A stretch of DNA of 64,000 nucleotides, from the NCBI GenBank assembly GCA_034002905.1, contig JAVEZQ010000001.1:62001-126000 (forward strand). Direction: 5' to 3'. A model generated the notes under the pieces. That model made no database searches. It saw only the letters and a list, made by a program, of their open reading frames with translations, and was not told where the DNA came from. The translations under genes and the position numbers were made by a program. This DNA is from UBA8914 sp034002905. Its GTDB lineage: Bacteria > Pseudomonadota > Alphaproteobacteria > UBA9219. How positions within the stretch are numbered: the first letter of the stretch is position 1; each line of letters begins with the position of its first letter. Positions 16,815 to 25,330 of the stretch are shown here, in pieces.

Positions 16815-17939
16815 TTATTTCATTACAATTTCAGGATCAACGGGGGCTCCGCTGCGGCGTACCTCGAAATGAAGCTGGGGCGTTGACACACCTCCAGTGG
16901 CACCGACGGTGCCAATCATGTCACCCTTTGCCACGCTCTTTCCTTTTGTGACGGTCAGTCGATCCATGTGGGCATAGGCTGTCACCCAATTGCCACCATG
17001 CCGAATTAAGACAAGATTCCCGAACCCCTTCATTTCATTACCGGCATAGACAACAAGTCCAGCTTCAGCGGCTTTGATAGGAGAGCCCTTCGGAGCCCCG
17101 ATATTGATTCCGTCGTTGTCGCGACCTTTGCCTTTCGGGCCATAGGTCGAAATGATTGTCCCGCGCACGGGCCAACCAAAGACCGGATCTGGCGATCCTG
17201 TGCCCATATCTGGCATGCTCGTGCCGTCTGTGCCTCTTCTTTCAAGTTCCGCTTGTATTTCGGCCTGCATGTCCGCTTCAGCTTGTACCATGTGCGGACT
17301 GGAAGCCCCTGCGGCAGACGAAGGTGTTACGTCTTGTGGACCAGAGGTATTGTTTATAACTTCCGCCCCGTTCTCAATAGTTCCCGCCGGAGGCTCGATT
17401 GGCGGCAGAGGTTTTGGCGTTTCAGTATAGGTTGTCTTGACCGAAGCAAAGGGCGCAGTTTGGCTCGGCGGTGTAGCTGTCGATGGGGGCGGTGTAACTG
17501 AAATTGGCTCCAGAGGCGTAGACGAGACGCCTCCAACACCTGCCACTCTGCTGCCAGACGGCGGGGCGCCACCAAAATCGCTGGATTCCACGGGGGCTAC
17601 ACTGGAGTTTGAGGGGCGCATATATCCCTTGTCGATATAATCCATAGGTGCAGATGCTGGCGTGGGCGCCGCATAGCCGTCTTTGGCCGGAAGTGTAATT
17701 GTTTGACCGGGCTGGAGAAGGTAAGGGGGCTTAAGGTTATTGAGCGCGATGATGTCGCTCATCCGCACCTTCATGCGTTGGGCAAGGGAATAGGCATTCT
17801 CCCGCTTTGCAACATGATACGTTTCACCGGGGAAAACCCCTTGGGATTGTGTGTGCGGTCCCGGCGGCTGAAAAACTGTACAAGCTCCCAGTGAGAGGGC
17901 AAGGACAAACAAGGTGAAAAGAGAACGTGTGTTTTTCAT
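16815..17939 (-). CDS. nlpD: NlpD-like LysM/LytM lipoprotein, catalytically degenerate murein-hydrolase activator
   Basis: Outer-membrane or periplasmic lipoprotein of 374 residues. The lipobox is LSLGAC (Cys20). A LysM domain covers about residues 43-88 (YHVAKRENAYSLAQRM ... LLQPGQTITLP). A long Pro/Ser/Thr-rich linker follows, then a C-terminal LytM (M23) domain from about residue 255. The first zinc-ligand motif is degenerate (DGINIGAPKG, lacking the His and Asp), as in E. coli NlpD, while AYAHMD and LHFEVR remain. It therefore probably activates amidases rather than cutting peptidoglycan itself. It directly follows serS with a 2-bp gap, ending the tatABC-serS-nlpD operon. A plausible client is the amidase at 51 kb. 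Confidence 0.9.
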   Translation of the reverse strand: MKNTRSLFTLFVLALSLGACTVFQPPGPHTQSQGVFPGETYHVAKRENAYSLAQRMKVRMSDIIALNNLKPPYLLQPGQTITLPAKDGYAAPTPASAPMDYIDKGYMRPSNSSVAPVESSDFGGAPPSGSRVAGVGGVSSTPLEPISVTPPPSTATPPSQTAPFASVKTTYTETPKPLPPIEPPAGTIENGAEVINNTSGPQDVTPSSAAGASSPHMVQAEADMQAEIQAELERRGTDGTSMPDMGTGSPDPVFGWPVRGTIISTYGPKGKGRDNDGINIGAPKGSPIKAAEAGLVVYAGNEMKGFGNLVLIRHGGNWVTAYAHMDRLTVTKGKSVAKGDMIGTVGATGGVSTPQLHFEVRRSGAPVDPEIVMK

Positions 17940-17941
17940 CT

Positions 17942-19222
17942 TTATTTTCCGGCAGGAACGTCGATTTTTTCAAGGCCGTTCATATAAGGCTGTAAAACTG
18001 TCGGAATTGTGACCGAACCATCTGAATTTTGATAATTTTCCATGATGGCGATCAGGCATCGACCAATCGCAAGACCCGAACCATTAAGGGTATGAACAAA
18101 TTGCGTGTTCTTTTCTCCTGCGGGACGATAACGGGCATTCATGCGGCGAGCTTGGAAGTCCCAGCAGTTCGAGCAGCTTGAAATTTCCCGATAGGTATTT
18201 TGCCCCGGCAACCATGCTTCGATGTCATAGGTCTTGCGCGCACAAAAGCCCATGTCACCTGTGCAGAGCACGATCGTGCGATAAGGAATTTCAAGACGTT
18301 TGAGAACAGTTTCTGCACATTCTGTCATGCGCTCATGTTCTGCTTCGGACTGATCGGGTGTTGTTATGCTCACCAGCTCGACTTTATAGAATTGATGTTG
18401 GCGCAGGATGCCGCGTGTGTCTTTGCCAGCAGAACCAGCCTCGGCGCGGAAGCATGGGGTGCGAGCTGTGACGCGGATGGGCAGTTCTTCAGCCGCCAAA
18501 ATCTCCCCATGGACCATGTTGGTCAGGGGCACTTCGGCGGTCGGGATTAGCCACAGGCCTGTTGTCGTGCGGAAGAGGTCTTCGGCAAATTTGGGAAGTT
18601 GTCCCGTGCCATACGATATTTCATCACGAACCATGAGCGGTGGCGAAACTTCGGTATAGCCAAACTCACGCGTGTGAAGATCAAGCATAAAATTGCCGAT
18701 CGCACGTTCGAGGAGAGCTAGATTTCCCATCAGCATGCTGAAACGGGCGCCTGATAGTTTTGCGGCAACGGTAAAGTCCATCAGCCCCATCGCTTCGCCA
18801 AGATCGAAATGCTGCTTGGGGTTGTTCATGCCCGGCGGCGTGCCGATACGGCGGAGCTCTTTGTTGTCGTGTTCATCCTTGCCATCGGGGACATCCGGCG
18901 CGGCTGTGTTGGGCAGGCCCGAAAGGATGGCGTCGAGTTGAACGCCAAGTTCGCGTTCTTCGACTTCCAAAGCAGCTAAACGATCTTTCAGTCCGGCAAC
19001 CTCTTGCACAATAGCATCAGCGTTACCGCCCGTGCGTTTGATTTCGCCAACTTGTTTGGATAGGTCATTGCGACGGGCTTGTGCTTCTTGCATGGCTGTT
19101 TGGGTCGCGCGCCTTTTTTCGTCGAGAGCCAGAATTTCCGGGGAGATGGACGATAAACCGCGGCGAGCCATAGCTTTGTCAAAGATCTGGGGGTTTTCGC
19201 GAATATATCGAATATCGTGCAT
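17942..19222 (-). CDS. serS: Seryl-tRNA synthetase
   Basis: Class II synthetase of 426 residues that charges tRNA-Ser and tRNA-Sec. The N-terminal MHDIRYIRENPQIFDKAMARRG opens the antiparallel coiled-coil tRNA-binding arm (residues about 30-100). The catalytic domain has motif 2 (RTPCFRAEAGSAGKDTRGILRQHQF, ends RTPC and HQF) and motif 3 (GSGLAIGRCLIAIMENYQ). Length is normal. It lies in the Tat-nlpD operon, 2 bp before nlpD and 53 bp after tatC. The serS-tat linkage is common in alphaproteobacteria; surE and pcm, often found between serS and nlpD, are absent. Confidence 0.96.
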   Translation of the reverse strand: MHDIRYIRENPQIFDKAMARRGLSSISPEILALDEKRRATQTAMQEAQARRNDLSKQVGEIKRTGGNADAIVQEVAGLKDRLAALEVEERELGVQLDAILSGLPNTAAPDVPDGKDEHDNKELRRIGTPPGMNNPKQHFDLGEAMGLMDFTVAAKLSGARFSMLMGNLALLERAIGNFMLDLHTREFGYTEVSPPLMVRDEISYGTGQLPKFAEDLFRTTTGLWLIPTAEVPLTNMVHGEILAAEELPIRVTARTPCFRAEAGSAGKDTRGILRQHQFYKVELVSITTPDQSEAEHERMTECAETVLKRLEIPYRTIVLCTGDMGFCARKTYDIEAWLPGQNTYREISSCSNCWDFQARRMNARYRPAGEKNTQFVHTLNGSGLAIGRCLIAIMENYQNSDGSVTIPTVLQPYMNGLEKIDVPAGK

Positions 19223-19275
19223 CTGTCTGATCCTGCTTGGTTATCATGTTGGCTGAGCTAGCAGAATAGCGAACT

Positions 19276-20118
19276 CTAGGGCGTACGTCCACGTTGTTTC
19301 TGGGCTAGACGAGCACCAAAAACCGCGATTTCATATAAAATAATCATCGGAATCCCCAAGGCAATCTGTGAAAACAGGTCGGGAGGGGTCAAAATGGCGG
19401 CCACGGCAAAAATAAGAACGATAGCGTAACGGCGAAAAGCGGTAAGTTTTTCGGCTGTCACAAGGCCTATGCGGGCTAGAAGGACAAGGATAACGGGAAG
19501 CTGGAAGGCGAGCCCAAAGGCAAATATCAAGTTCATGGCAAGCGAGAGATATTCGCTGACGCGCGCTTCCATCTGAATGGGCAGGCCGCCTAAATCACCA
19601 GCGCTCTCAAAACTGAGGAAAAAGGACCATGCCGTCGGAAAGACAAGGAAATAGGCCATCGCCGCGCCCAGAAGAAAAAGGATAGGGGCTGCCAAGATGA
19701 AGGCGAGAAAGACGCATCGTTCGTCCCGATAGAGGCCAGGTGCGATAAAGGACCAAATTTGCCAAGCAATTATTGGAAAAGAGAGAATAAAACCACCCCA
19801 CAGGGCAAGATGAAGATAGGTGACAAAGGCTTCTGTAAGGCCTGTATAGATTAAGCGGTGGTCTTGGCCTTGTGTAACTTCGGCCAAAGGACGGGCGAGA
19901 AAGGCATAGATTTCCGGGGCGAGCATATAGCAAATTATGCTGCCGATCCCAAGAGACAACAGGCAGATGATCAATCGGCGTCGAAGTTCAAGGGCATGTG
20001 TTAATAGTGGTGTTGCAAAGGAAGAAGATTCATCCAGCGCCCAGTACTTATCCTGTTCATGCGCTGGATCAACGGGTGTTGGGTAGTCGTCGAGATCAGG
20101 CGTTGGCTCAGTTGTCAT
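19276..20118 (-). CDS. tatC: Sec-independent protein translocase TatC
   Basis: Six-helix inner-membrane receptor of the twin-arginine translocase (280 residues from ATG 20118). Family markers are HALELRRRLIICLL before TM1, YTGLTEAFVTYLHLALWGGF, and FLLGAAMAYFLVFP. The start overlaps the tatB stop by 11 bp, supporting translational coupling and arguing against the longer upstream frame. A 40-residue acidic N-terminal extension (TPDLDDYPTPVDPAHEQDKY, by its ends) precedes the first helix. It binds RR signal peptides; the amidase at 51 kb has one. Confidence 0.95.
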   Translation of the reverse strand: MTTEPTPDLDDYPTPVDPAHEQDKYWALDESSSFATPLLTHALELRRRLIICLLSLGIGSIICYMLAPEIYAFLARPLAEVTQGQDHRLIYTGLTEAFVTYLHLALWGGFILSFPIIAWQIWSFIAPGLYRDERCVFLAFILAAPILFLLGAAMAYFLVFPTAWSFFLSFESAGDLGGLPIQMEARVSEYLSLAMNLIFAFGLAFQLPVILVLLARIGLVTAEKLTAFRRYAIVLIFAVAAILTPPDLFSQIALGIPMIILYEIAVFGARLAQKQRGRTP

Positions 20119-20353
20119 GGGGTTCGTTCGTCGTAAGTTTTGTTCCGTCTCGCTTGTCTTTTTCTTTCCGTTCAAGTTGTTGTGCTTCGGCATCTAGCAC
20201 GTTCATTTGGTGCTCAAACGCTAAAAAGGCACGACGTCCTTTTGCAACCCAACGACCTAGCGTGTGCATGACTTTGGGGAGGTCCTTGGGACCTACGATC
20301 ACAAGGGCAATAACGCCGACAAGCACGAGTTCTGTCCAACCGATTTCAAACAT
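20108..20353 (-). CDS. tatB: Twin-arginine translocase subunit TatB
   Basis: Short 81-residue TatB. It begins MFEIGWTELVLVGVIALVIVG, the canonical TatB membrane segment with its Glu in the N-terminal helix. An amphipathic helix with GPKDLPKVMHTLGRWV follows, then a charged tail. It works with TatC as the signal-peptide receptor complex. It lies between tatA (8 bp upstream) and tatC (11-bp overlap). Start choice rests on the family N-terminus. The C-terminal tail is much shorter than in E. coli TatB, which is common in this class. Confidence 0.93.
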   Translation of the reverse strand: MFEIGWTELVLVGVIALVIVGPKDLPKVMHTLGRWVAKGRRAFLAFEHQMNVLDAEAQQLERKEKDKRDGTKLTTNEPHDN

Positions 20354-20361
20354 CGTCGGCC

Positions 20362-20544
20362 TCAGGCCTTCGGTTCTTTGTCGTCGGGCTTGTCCTTGTT
20401 GTCGTCTTTGCTGCCACCAAGTCCATCTTTGAAACTGCGGATTCCTTTGCCTAAATCGCCCATTACGCCGGGCAATCTTCCAGCGCCAAATAAAACGAGG
20501 ACGATAATCAGGACGAGCAGAATCTGCCAAATACCAATGCTCAT
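20362..20544 (-). CDS. tatA: Twin-arginine translocase subunit TatA
   Basis: Pore-forming Tat subunit of 60 residues. It begins MSIGIWQILLVLIIVLVLFG, with the TatA hallmark FGAGRLPGVMGDLGKGIRSFKDG joining the membrane helix to the amphipathic helix. The acidic/basic tail is rich in Asp and Lys. First gene of tatABC-serS-nlpD. ATG 20544 has an AAAGGAG ribosome-binding site. It is divergent from miaA with about 90 bp between starts. Confidence 0.94.
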   Translation of the reverse strand: MSIGIWQILLVLIIVLVLFGAGRLPGVMGDLGKGIRSFKDGLGGSKDDNKDKPDDKEPKA

Positions 20545-20637
20545 GGATGAAGCTCCTTTGTGAATGCGATGCCAGCATAGCAAATGGAGGGTATCTGGCA
20601 AATAGCTCTTTTTTTCGGGCCTATCAGAGGGTACAAG

Positions 20638-21534
20638 GTGGATATGGATAGTAAACCAGATATTTACTTTGTTGGCGGGCCCACGGCTTCGGGCAAAACG
20701 GCACGCGCGTTAGAATTGGCCGTAAAGCTTCATGGCATCGTGATTAACGCTGATGCTATGCAGGTTTACCGTGGCTTGCCGATTTTGACGGCCCAGCCGA
20801 CGACGGAAGAGAAAGCTCAGGCACCCCACCGTTTGTTCGAGATCTTTGATCCCACCGAAAGTGGGTCTGCCGGTCGTTGGGCTGTGTTGGCGCGCGAGGA
20901 AATCGCCCAAGCGTGTGCGCAGGGTCAGGCTCCTATTGTTGTCGGGGGTACGGGACTTTATTTTGCGGCTTTGTTGGGAAAATTAGCTGATATCCCGCCC
21001 ATCCCGCAGGAAGTGCATGACGAGGCAGTGGAACTCTATGAAGCTTTGGGTCATGACGCCTTTCGCGTGCGTTTGTCCGTGATGGATGAAGAAAGCACAA
21101 CGCGTATCAAACCCAATGATCGTCAGCGTTTGATTCGTGCCTATGAAGTTGTGAACCACACCTGCAAAACACTTGGTTATTGGCAACGCTCAAGTGCGGG
21201 CAAAAGTTTGGCTCACACGCACACAATTCACACCGAACTCTTGATGCCGCCGCGTGACGATTTATATGCGCGATGTGATGCACGTTTTCTCAAGATGGTG
21301 GAGCGGGGGGCTCTGGACGAGGTGCAGACGCTTCTCACCCTGAATCTTGATGCTGATAAACCGGCCATGAAGATTTTAGGTGTGCCAGAGCTCGCCAAGT
21401 ATCTGCGCAGGGCGTGCTCGCTTGATGACGCCATCGCCGCCGCCCAGCAGGCCACGCGGAACTATGCCAAGCGCCAAGTGACTTGGTTTAAGAACCAGTG
21501 GGGCGGTCAAGAGAAGGTTAATCCGATGCAATAG
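20638..21534 (+). CDS. miaA: tRNA dimethylallyltransferase
   Basis: Transfers a dimethylallyl group from DMAPP to A37 of tRNAs that read UNN codons (first step to i6A/ms2i6A). P-loop GGPTASGKTARALEL lies near residue 12. The DMAPP/tRNA-binding markers are VINADAMQVYRGLPILTAQP and GTGLYFAALLGKLADIPPIP, each shown by its family core. The C-terminal ATRNYAKRQVTWFKNQ is characteristic. A GTG at 20638 has AGAGGG at correct spacing; ATG at 20644 is the alternative and loses two residues. It is divergent from tatA and followed at 30 bp by the damaged thrS. Confidence 0.95.
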   Translation: MDMDSKPDIYFVGGPTASGKTARALELAVKLHGIVINADAMQVYRGLPILTAQPTTEEKAQAPHRLFEIFDPTESGSAGRWAVLAREEIAQACAQGQAPIVVGGTGLYFAALLGKLADIPPIPQEVHDEAVELYEALGHDAFRVRLSVMDEESTTRIKPNDRQRLIRAYEVVNHTCKTLGYWQRSSAGKSLAHTHTIHTELLMPPRDDLYARCDARFLKMVERGALDEVQTLLTLNLDADKPAMKILGVPELAKYLRRACSLDDAIAAAQQATRNYAKRQVTWFKNQWGGQEKVNPMQ

Positions 21535-21564
21535 CCAAAACAGTCCTTCTTTAAACGAAAAAAA

Positions 21565-23220
21565 ATGGGTTTAGAACCCTCGTCTTACCCCGTTCCTTGT
21601 GATGATAATGGGGGTAAAAGTAACACAGCACACAACGCGGCCTCAGGGCCGCTTTCCTTTACCCTGCCGGACGGTAGCGTAAAGTCATTTCCGGCCCCCG
21701 TGACTGGGCTTGAGTTGGCGACGAGCATTGGCGCTGGCTTGGCCAAGGCGCCTTGGCTGTCAAGCTTAATGGTATGATGCTGGATTTGACGCGAACGCTT
21801 GAGGAAAGCGGCAAGGTCGAGATTGTGACTCTCAAATCTCCCGAGGTGCTGGATCTCATTCGCTATGACGCCGCCCATGTGATGGCTCAAGCCGTGCAGG
21901 AGCTTTTTTCGTCAGATGATTTACCCAAGATCGAAGCCAAAATGCACGAGATTATTTTTCGTGACCAACCCTTTGTCCGTCACGTCATGTCACGTCAAGA
22001 AGCCATCAACCATTTCGAAAAGAAAGGCGAACAGTATAAGGTCGAGCTGATCCGCGACCTGCCCCCAGATCAAACCATCACGGTTTATTCCCAAGGTAAC
22101 GAATGGGAAGATTTGTGCCGAGGCCCCCATTTGCCTTCGACGGGCAGGGTCGGCAAGGCCTTTAAAGTCATGAAGGTCGCTGGCGCCTATTGGCGCGGCG
22201 ATAGCAAGAACGCGCAGCTCCAGCGCATCTATGGTACCGCATGGCGTGATGACAAGGAACTGCAGGGCTATCTCATTATGCTTGAGGAAGCTGAAAAGCG
22301 TGACCACCGCAAGCTGGGATGCGAGCTTGATCTCTTTCATTTCCAAGATGAGGCGCCAGACTCTGTTTTCTGGCATCCCAAAGGGTGGGCCGTCTATCGG
22401 TCCTTGGAAAGCTTATATGCGCCAGATGGTACAGGATGATGGTCATATCTTTTGCACCGAAGAGCAGGTGCAACAGGAAAGCGCCGATTTCTGTCGTCTG
22501 GTTAAGGAAATCTATGACGATATGGGGTTCCGCACTGATCTCGTGCGGCGTGCCACGCGGCCTGAGGTGCGGGCCGGTTCGGATGTAGTGTGGGACAAAG
22601 CTGAAAATGCCATGCATGCCGCGCTCAAGGTCGCTGGCCTAGAGTATGACATTAATGAAGGCGATGGCGCTTTCTATGGTCCCAAGATCGAATACTACCT
22701 GCGTGATGCAATTGGCCGTGAATGGCAGTGCGGTACGCTGCAATGCGACTTTGTGTTGCCGGAGCGTTTGGATGCTTCCTATGTTGGGGAGGATGGGCAA
22801 AGGCACCGGCCCGTTATGCTGCATCGTGCAATTTTGGGCATATTCCATCGCTTTATGGGTATTTTTGTGGAGCACTATGCGGGCAAGTTCCCGCTATGGA
22901 CATCGCCGGTTCATGCGGTTGTCTGCACTATCACGAATGATGCTGACGACTATGCTGAAACGGTTTACCACAAGCTGGTTGCGGCAGGTCTGCGAGCCCA
23001 GATTGACACGCGGAGCGAGAAGATCAATGCCAAGATCCGTGACCATAGCCTGATGAAAATCCCTGCGATTTTTGTGGTTGGCAAGAAGGAGGCGGAGAGC
23101 GGTCAGGTCGCCATCCGGCGCCTGGATGGCAAGGCGCAGGAGATCGTTTCATTGGATGAAACCATCGCCAATTTGATCCAAGAAGCCACACCGCCCGATA
23201 TTTTGCGGAAAAATAAGTGA
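21565..23220 (+). pseudogene. thrS: Threonyl-tRNA synthetase remnant with one frameshift and two internal deletions
   Basis: The remnants are unmistakably ThrS but cover three frames. (1) TGS domain from ATG 21565 in frame 1, to GAGLAKA at 21750; loss of one G in GGC(G)GCC shifts reading there. (2) Frame 3 continues with ALAVKLNGMM and AAHVMAQAVQELF, then jumps straight to SSDDLPKIEAKM, missing about 24 residues of the editing-domain entry at about 21909. It runs through RGPHLPSTGRVGKAF and FWHPKGWAVYRSLES. (3) Near 22410-22425 it joins frame 1 at MVQDDGHIFCTEEQ, losing roughly 95-100 codons that include the zinc-ligand CPGH and motif 2. Motif 3 and the anticodon domain are intact to the stop at 23220. 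As read, no functional enzyme can be made. Confidence 0.88.
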
Positions 23221-23238
23221 AAACAGGGTTAAAAATGC

Positions 23239-23268
23239 AAAAGGGGGCTTGTCAGCCCCCTTTTTTTT
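23239..23268 (+). terminator. Intrinsic terminator after thrS remnant
   Basis: GGGGGCT (23243-23249) pairs with AGCCCCC (23254-23260) around a 4-base loop and is followed by eight T. It separates the thrS remnant from infC, so infC must have its own promoter within about 75 bp. Confidence 0.9.
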
Positions 23269-23332
23269 GACCATCATGCGCCAACTTTGGTGCTCAGTGG
23301 TGCCGAGGTGAGTGTATTTTTGTCAACAAAAG

Positions 23333-23348
23333 AAGGAGAAAGTCCATC
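23333..23348 (+). promoter_or_regulatory. infC ribosome-binding site and AUC start, predicted autoregulatory element
   Basis: AAGGAG followed by 7 bases and ATC. No ATG, GTG or TTG upstream of 23475 is in frame with a usable ribosome-binding site and keeps the conserved N-domain. Non-canonical start plus strong SD is the known basis of IF-3 feedback control. Confidence 0.75.
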
Positions 23349-23909
23349 GCTCGCTTACCAATTTCCGGCCCTCGCGGCACAACAACCGCAGTCCGGCGTG
23401 AAAAGAATGACGGCCCTCGCGTAAACGGGGCAATTATTGCCAAAGAAATTCGTGTTATTGCCAATGATGGGGAAATGCTCGGACTCATGTCCGTGCGTGA
23501 AGCTCTCGCGCTTGCAGAACAAGCTGGCTTGGATCTTGTTGAAATTTCTCCCGGCGCGGAACCGCCTGTTTGTAAGTTTCTCGATTTCGGCAAACATCTC
23601 TTTGAAATGAAAAAGAAGGCGTCGGAAGCCCGTAAGAAACAAAAGACCGTGGAGTTAAAGGAAATCAAGCTTCGTCCCGGCATTGATGATCATGATTTTA
23701 ATATCAAGATGAAAAATGCGCGTACCTTCCTTGAAGAAGGGGACAAGGTCAAGATTACCTTGCGTTTTCGTGGACGAGAAATGGCACATCAAGATATCGC
23801 CCAAGCTTTGCTTAAGCGTGTGCGCGAAACGCTCGATGATCTGGGAAAGGTCGTGAGTGAGCCAAGCTTTGAGGGTCGTCAAATCGTGATGATCATTGCC
23901 CAGAAATAA
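23346..23909 (+). CDS. infC: Translation initiation factor IF-3, AUC start codon
   Basis: IF-3 binds the 30S subunit and proofreads start codon and initiator tRNA. The frame runs upstream of the first ATG/GTG: the conserved N-domain GPRVNGAIIAKEIRVIANDG precedes the first in-frame ATG (23475, reading MLGLMSVREALA). The start is therefore ATC at 23346, giving IARLPISGPRG and 187 residues. AAGGAG at 23333-23338 lies 7 bases before it. Non-AUG starts (AUU, AUC, AUA) are typical of infC and give autoregulation, because IF-3 discriminates against them. The C-domain ends SFEGRQIVMIIAQK. No rpmI-rplT follows; xseA is convergent, 6 bp away. Confidence 0.93.
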   Translation: MARLPISGPRGTTTAVRREKNDGPRVNGAIIAKEIRVIANDGEMLGLMSVREALALAEQAGLDLVEISPGAEPPVCKFLDFGKHLFEMKKKASEARKKQKTVELKEIKLRPGIDDHDFNIKMKNARTFLEEGDKVKITLRFRGREMAHQDIAQALLKRVRETLDDLGKVVSEPSFEGRQIVMIIAQK

Positions 23910-23915
23910 TAGAGT

Positions 23916-25283
23916 TTACTCGCCCTTGATTTCGGCTTTGCGGCGTCCGTCTTGCAATTCAATCTGGATTTGTTGTTTGTCTTGCAACGCGCGGACGCTT
24001 GTCACCAAGTGTCCTGTATCGTCGTAGATCAGACCATAGCCACGTCCCAGCACGGCGCGGGGCGATAGGGCTTCCAGCATAGAGGCTGCACGATCAAAAC
24101 GCTTTTCCGACCGGGAAAGAGTCTCGCGCCCGACCAACAGCATTTTCTGTGAGGCATGATCTAACCGTTGTGCGGCCATCAGGACGAGTTCCCGCGGGTG
24201 GCGCAGGCGCGCCTGAAGCTGGTGCAAGGTTTGTTCCCGTCTTTGATACATTTGGCGCACGACAAGGGTTAGACGTTCTCCCCAATCATCCGCACGCTGG
24301 ACATAAGGCATGACAATTCGTTCTGGGTCTTCCAATGCGCGAGATAGAAAGATGACTTTGTCCTTGCGCTCACGCAGAAGACGATAGAGCCCTCTATCAA
24401 GACGCGAGCGAAAATCCGTCACAGCTTGCACAAGTGCCTCGCGAACGGGTACAGCCATTTCGGCGGCTGCTGTTGGTGTAGGGGCGCGCAGATCGGCAGC
24501 ATGGTCAATCAGCGTTGTATCTGTTTCGTGGCCAACGGCGGAGATGATAGGAATAGTGCTGGCGGCTACGGCGCGCACAACACTTTCTTCGTTGAAAGGC
24601 ATTAAATCTTCTAGAGAACCGCCGCCTCGTGCAACGATCAGGATATCTGGACGGGGCACGGCATTGTTGGGACTTAAGGCATTAAACCCTGCAATGGCGT
24701 CCACAATTTCTTTTGCCGCACTTTCGCCCTGAACATGCACGGGCCAGAGAAGGACACGGCGCGGAAAGCGATCTTCTAGCCTGTGAACGATATCACGTAT
24801 TACGGCACCTGTGGGTGAGGTGATAACGCCAATGACTTCGGGAAGGAAGGGCAGAGCACGTTTTTTCGTTGGATCAAACAGCCCCTCGGCGGCAAGCTTC
24901 TTGCGCCTTTCTTCAAGCATTTTGAGCAAGGCACCAACGCCTGCTAACTCCATTCGTTCGATGACGAGTTGGTATTTCGAACTTCCGGCATAGGTTGTCA
25001 TTTTGCCGGTGCAAATGACATCCATGCCCGTTTCAGGCTTAATGCCCAATCGGGAAACGGCTCCGCGCCAGCATACGGCATCCAGCACCGCAGCCTCATC
25101 TTTAAGGGATAAATAGAGATGCCCGCTTGTATGTAATTTGCACGAGCCGATTTCGCCGCGCACGCGCACATGGCCAAAACCAGTCTCGATCATGCGTTTG
25201 AGGCTGCGGGACAGTTCGCTAACCGTGATTTCAGGAGAATTGGTTAACGTAGTTTCTGGCACTTGAATCATTTTCTCAGGCAT
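23916..25283 (-). CDS. xseA: Exodeoxyribonuclease VII large subunit
   Basis: Large subunit of the ssDNA exonuclease ExoVII (455 residues). An N-terminal OB fold lies at about residues 17-110 (ITVSELSRSLKRMIETGFGHVRVRGEIG, by its ends ITVS and GEIG, then HLYLSLKDEAAVLDAVCW). The catalytic core has VITSPTGAVIRDIVHRL, DILIVARGGGSLEDLMPFNEE and ISAVGHETDTTLIDHAADLRAPTPTAAAE, each a family marker shown in part. A long coiled-coil C-terminal region ends in RGYGLIYDDTGHLV. The small subunit xseB is not in the window. It is divergent from purD (about 47 bp). Confidence 0.95.
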   Translation of the reverse strand: MPEKMIQVPETTLTNSPEITVSELSRSLKRMIETGFGHVRVRGEIGSCKLHTSGHLYLSLKDEAAVLDAVCWRGAVSRLGIKPETGMDVICTGKMTTYAGSSKYQLVIERMELAGVGALLKMLEERRKKLAAEGLFDPTKKRALPFLPEVIGVITSPTGAVIRDIVHRLEDRFPRRVLLWPVHVQGESAAKEIVDAIAGFNALSPNNAVPRPDILIVARGGGSLEDLMPFNEESVVRAVAASTIPIISAVGHETDTTLIDHAADLRAPTPTAAAEMAVPVREALVQAVTDFRSRLDRGLYRLLRERKDKVIFLSRALEDPERIVMPYVQRADDWGERLTLVVRQMYQRREQTLHQLQARLRHPRELVLMAAQRLDHASQKMLLVGRETLSRSEKRFDRAASMLEALSPRAVLGRGYGLIYDDTGHLVTSVRALQDKQQIQIELQDGRRKAEIKGE

Positions 25284-25330
25284 GGGAAACCTATAGCCCG
25301 AGATTCACAAAAAAGCGAGAGGATTGCATC

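Noticed and set aside
21740..21760. Programmed frameshift in thrS
   Set aside because: No slippery heptamer or stimulator is visible and two internal deletions are also present; mutation or assembly error is more likely.
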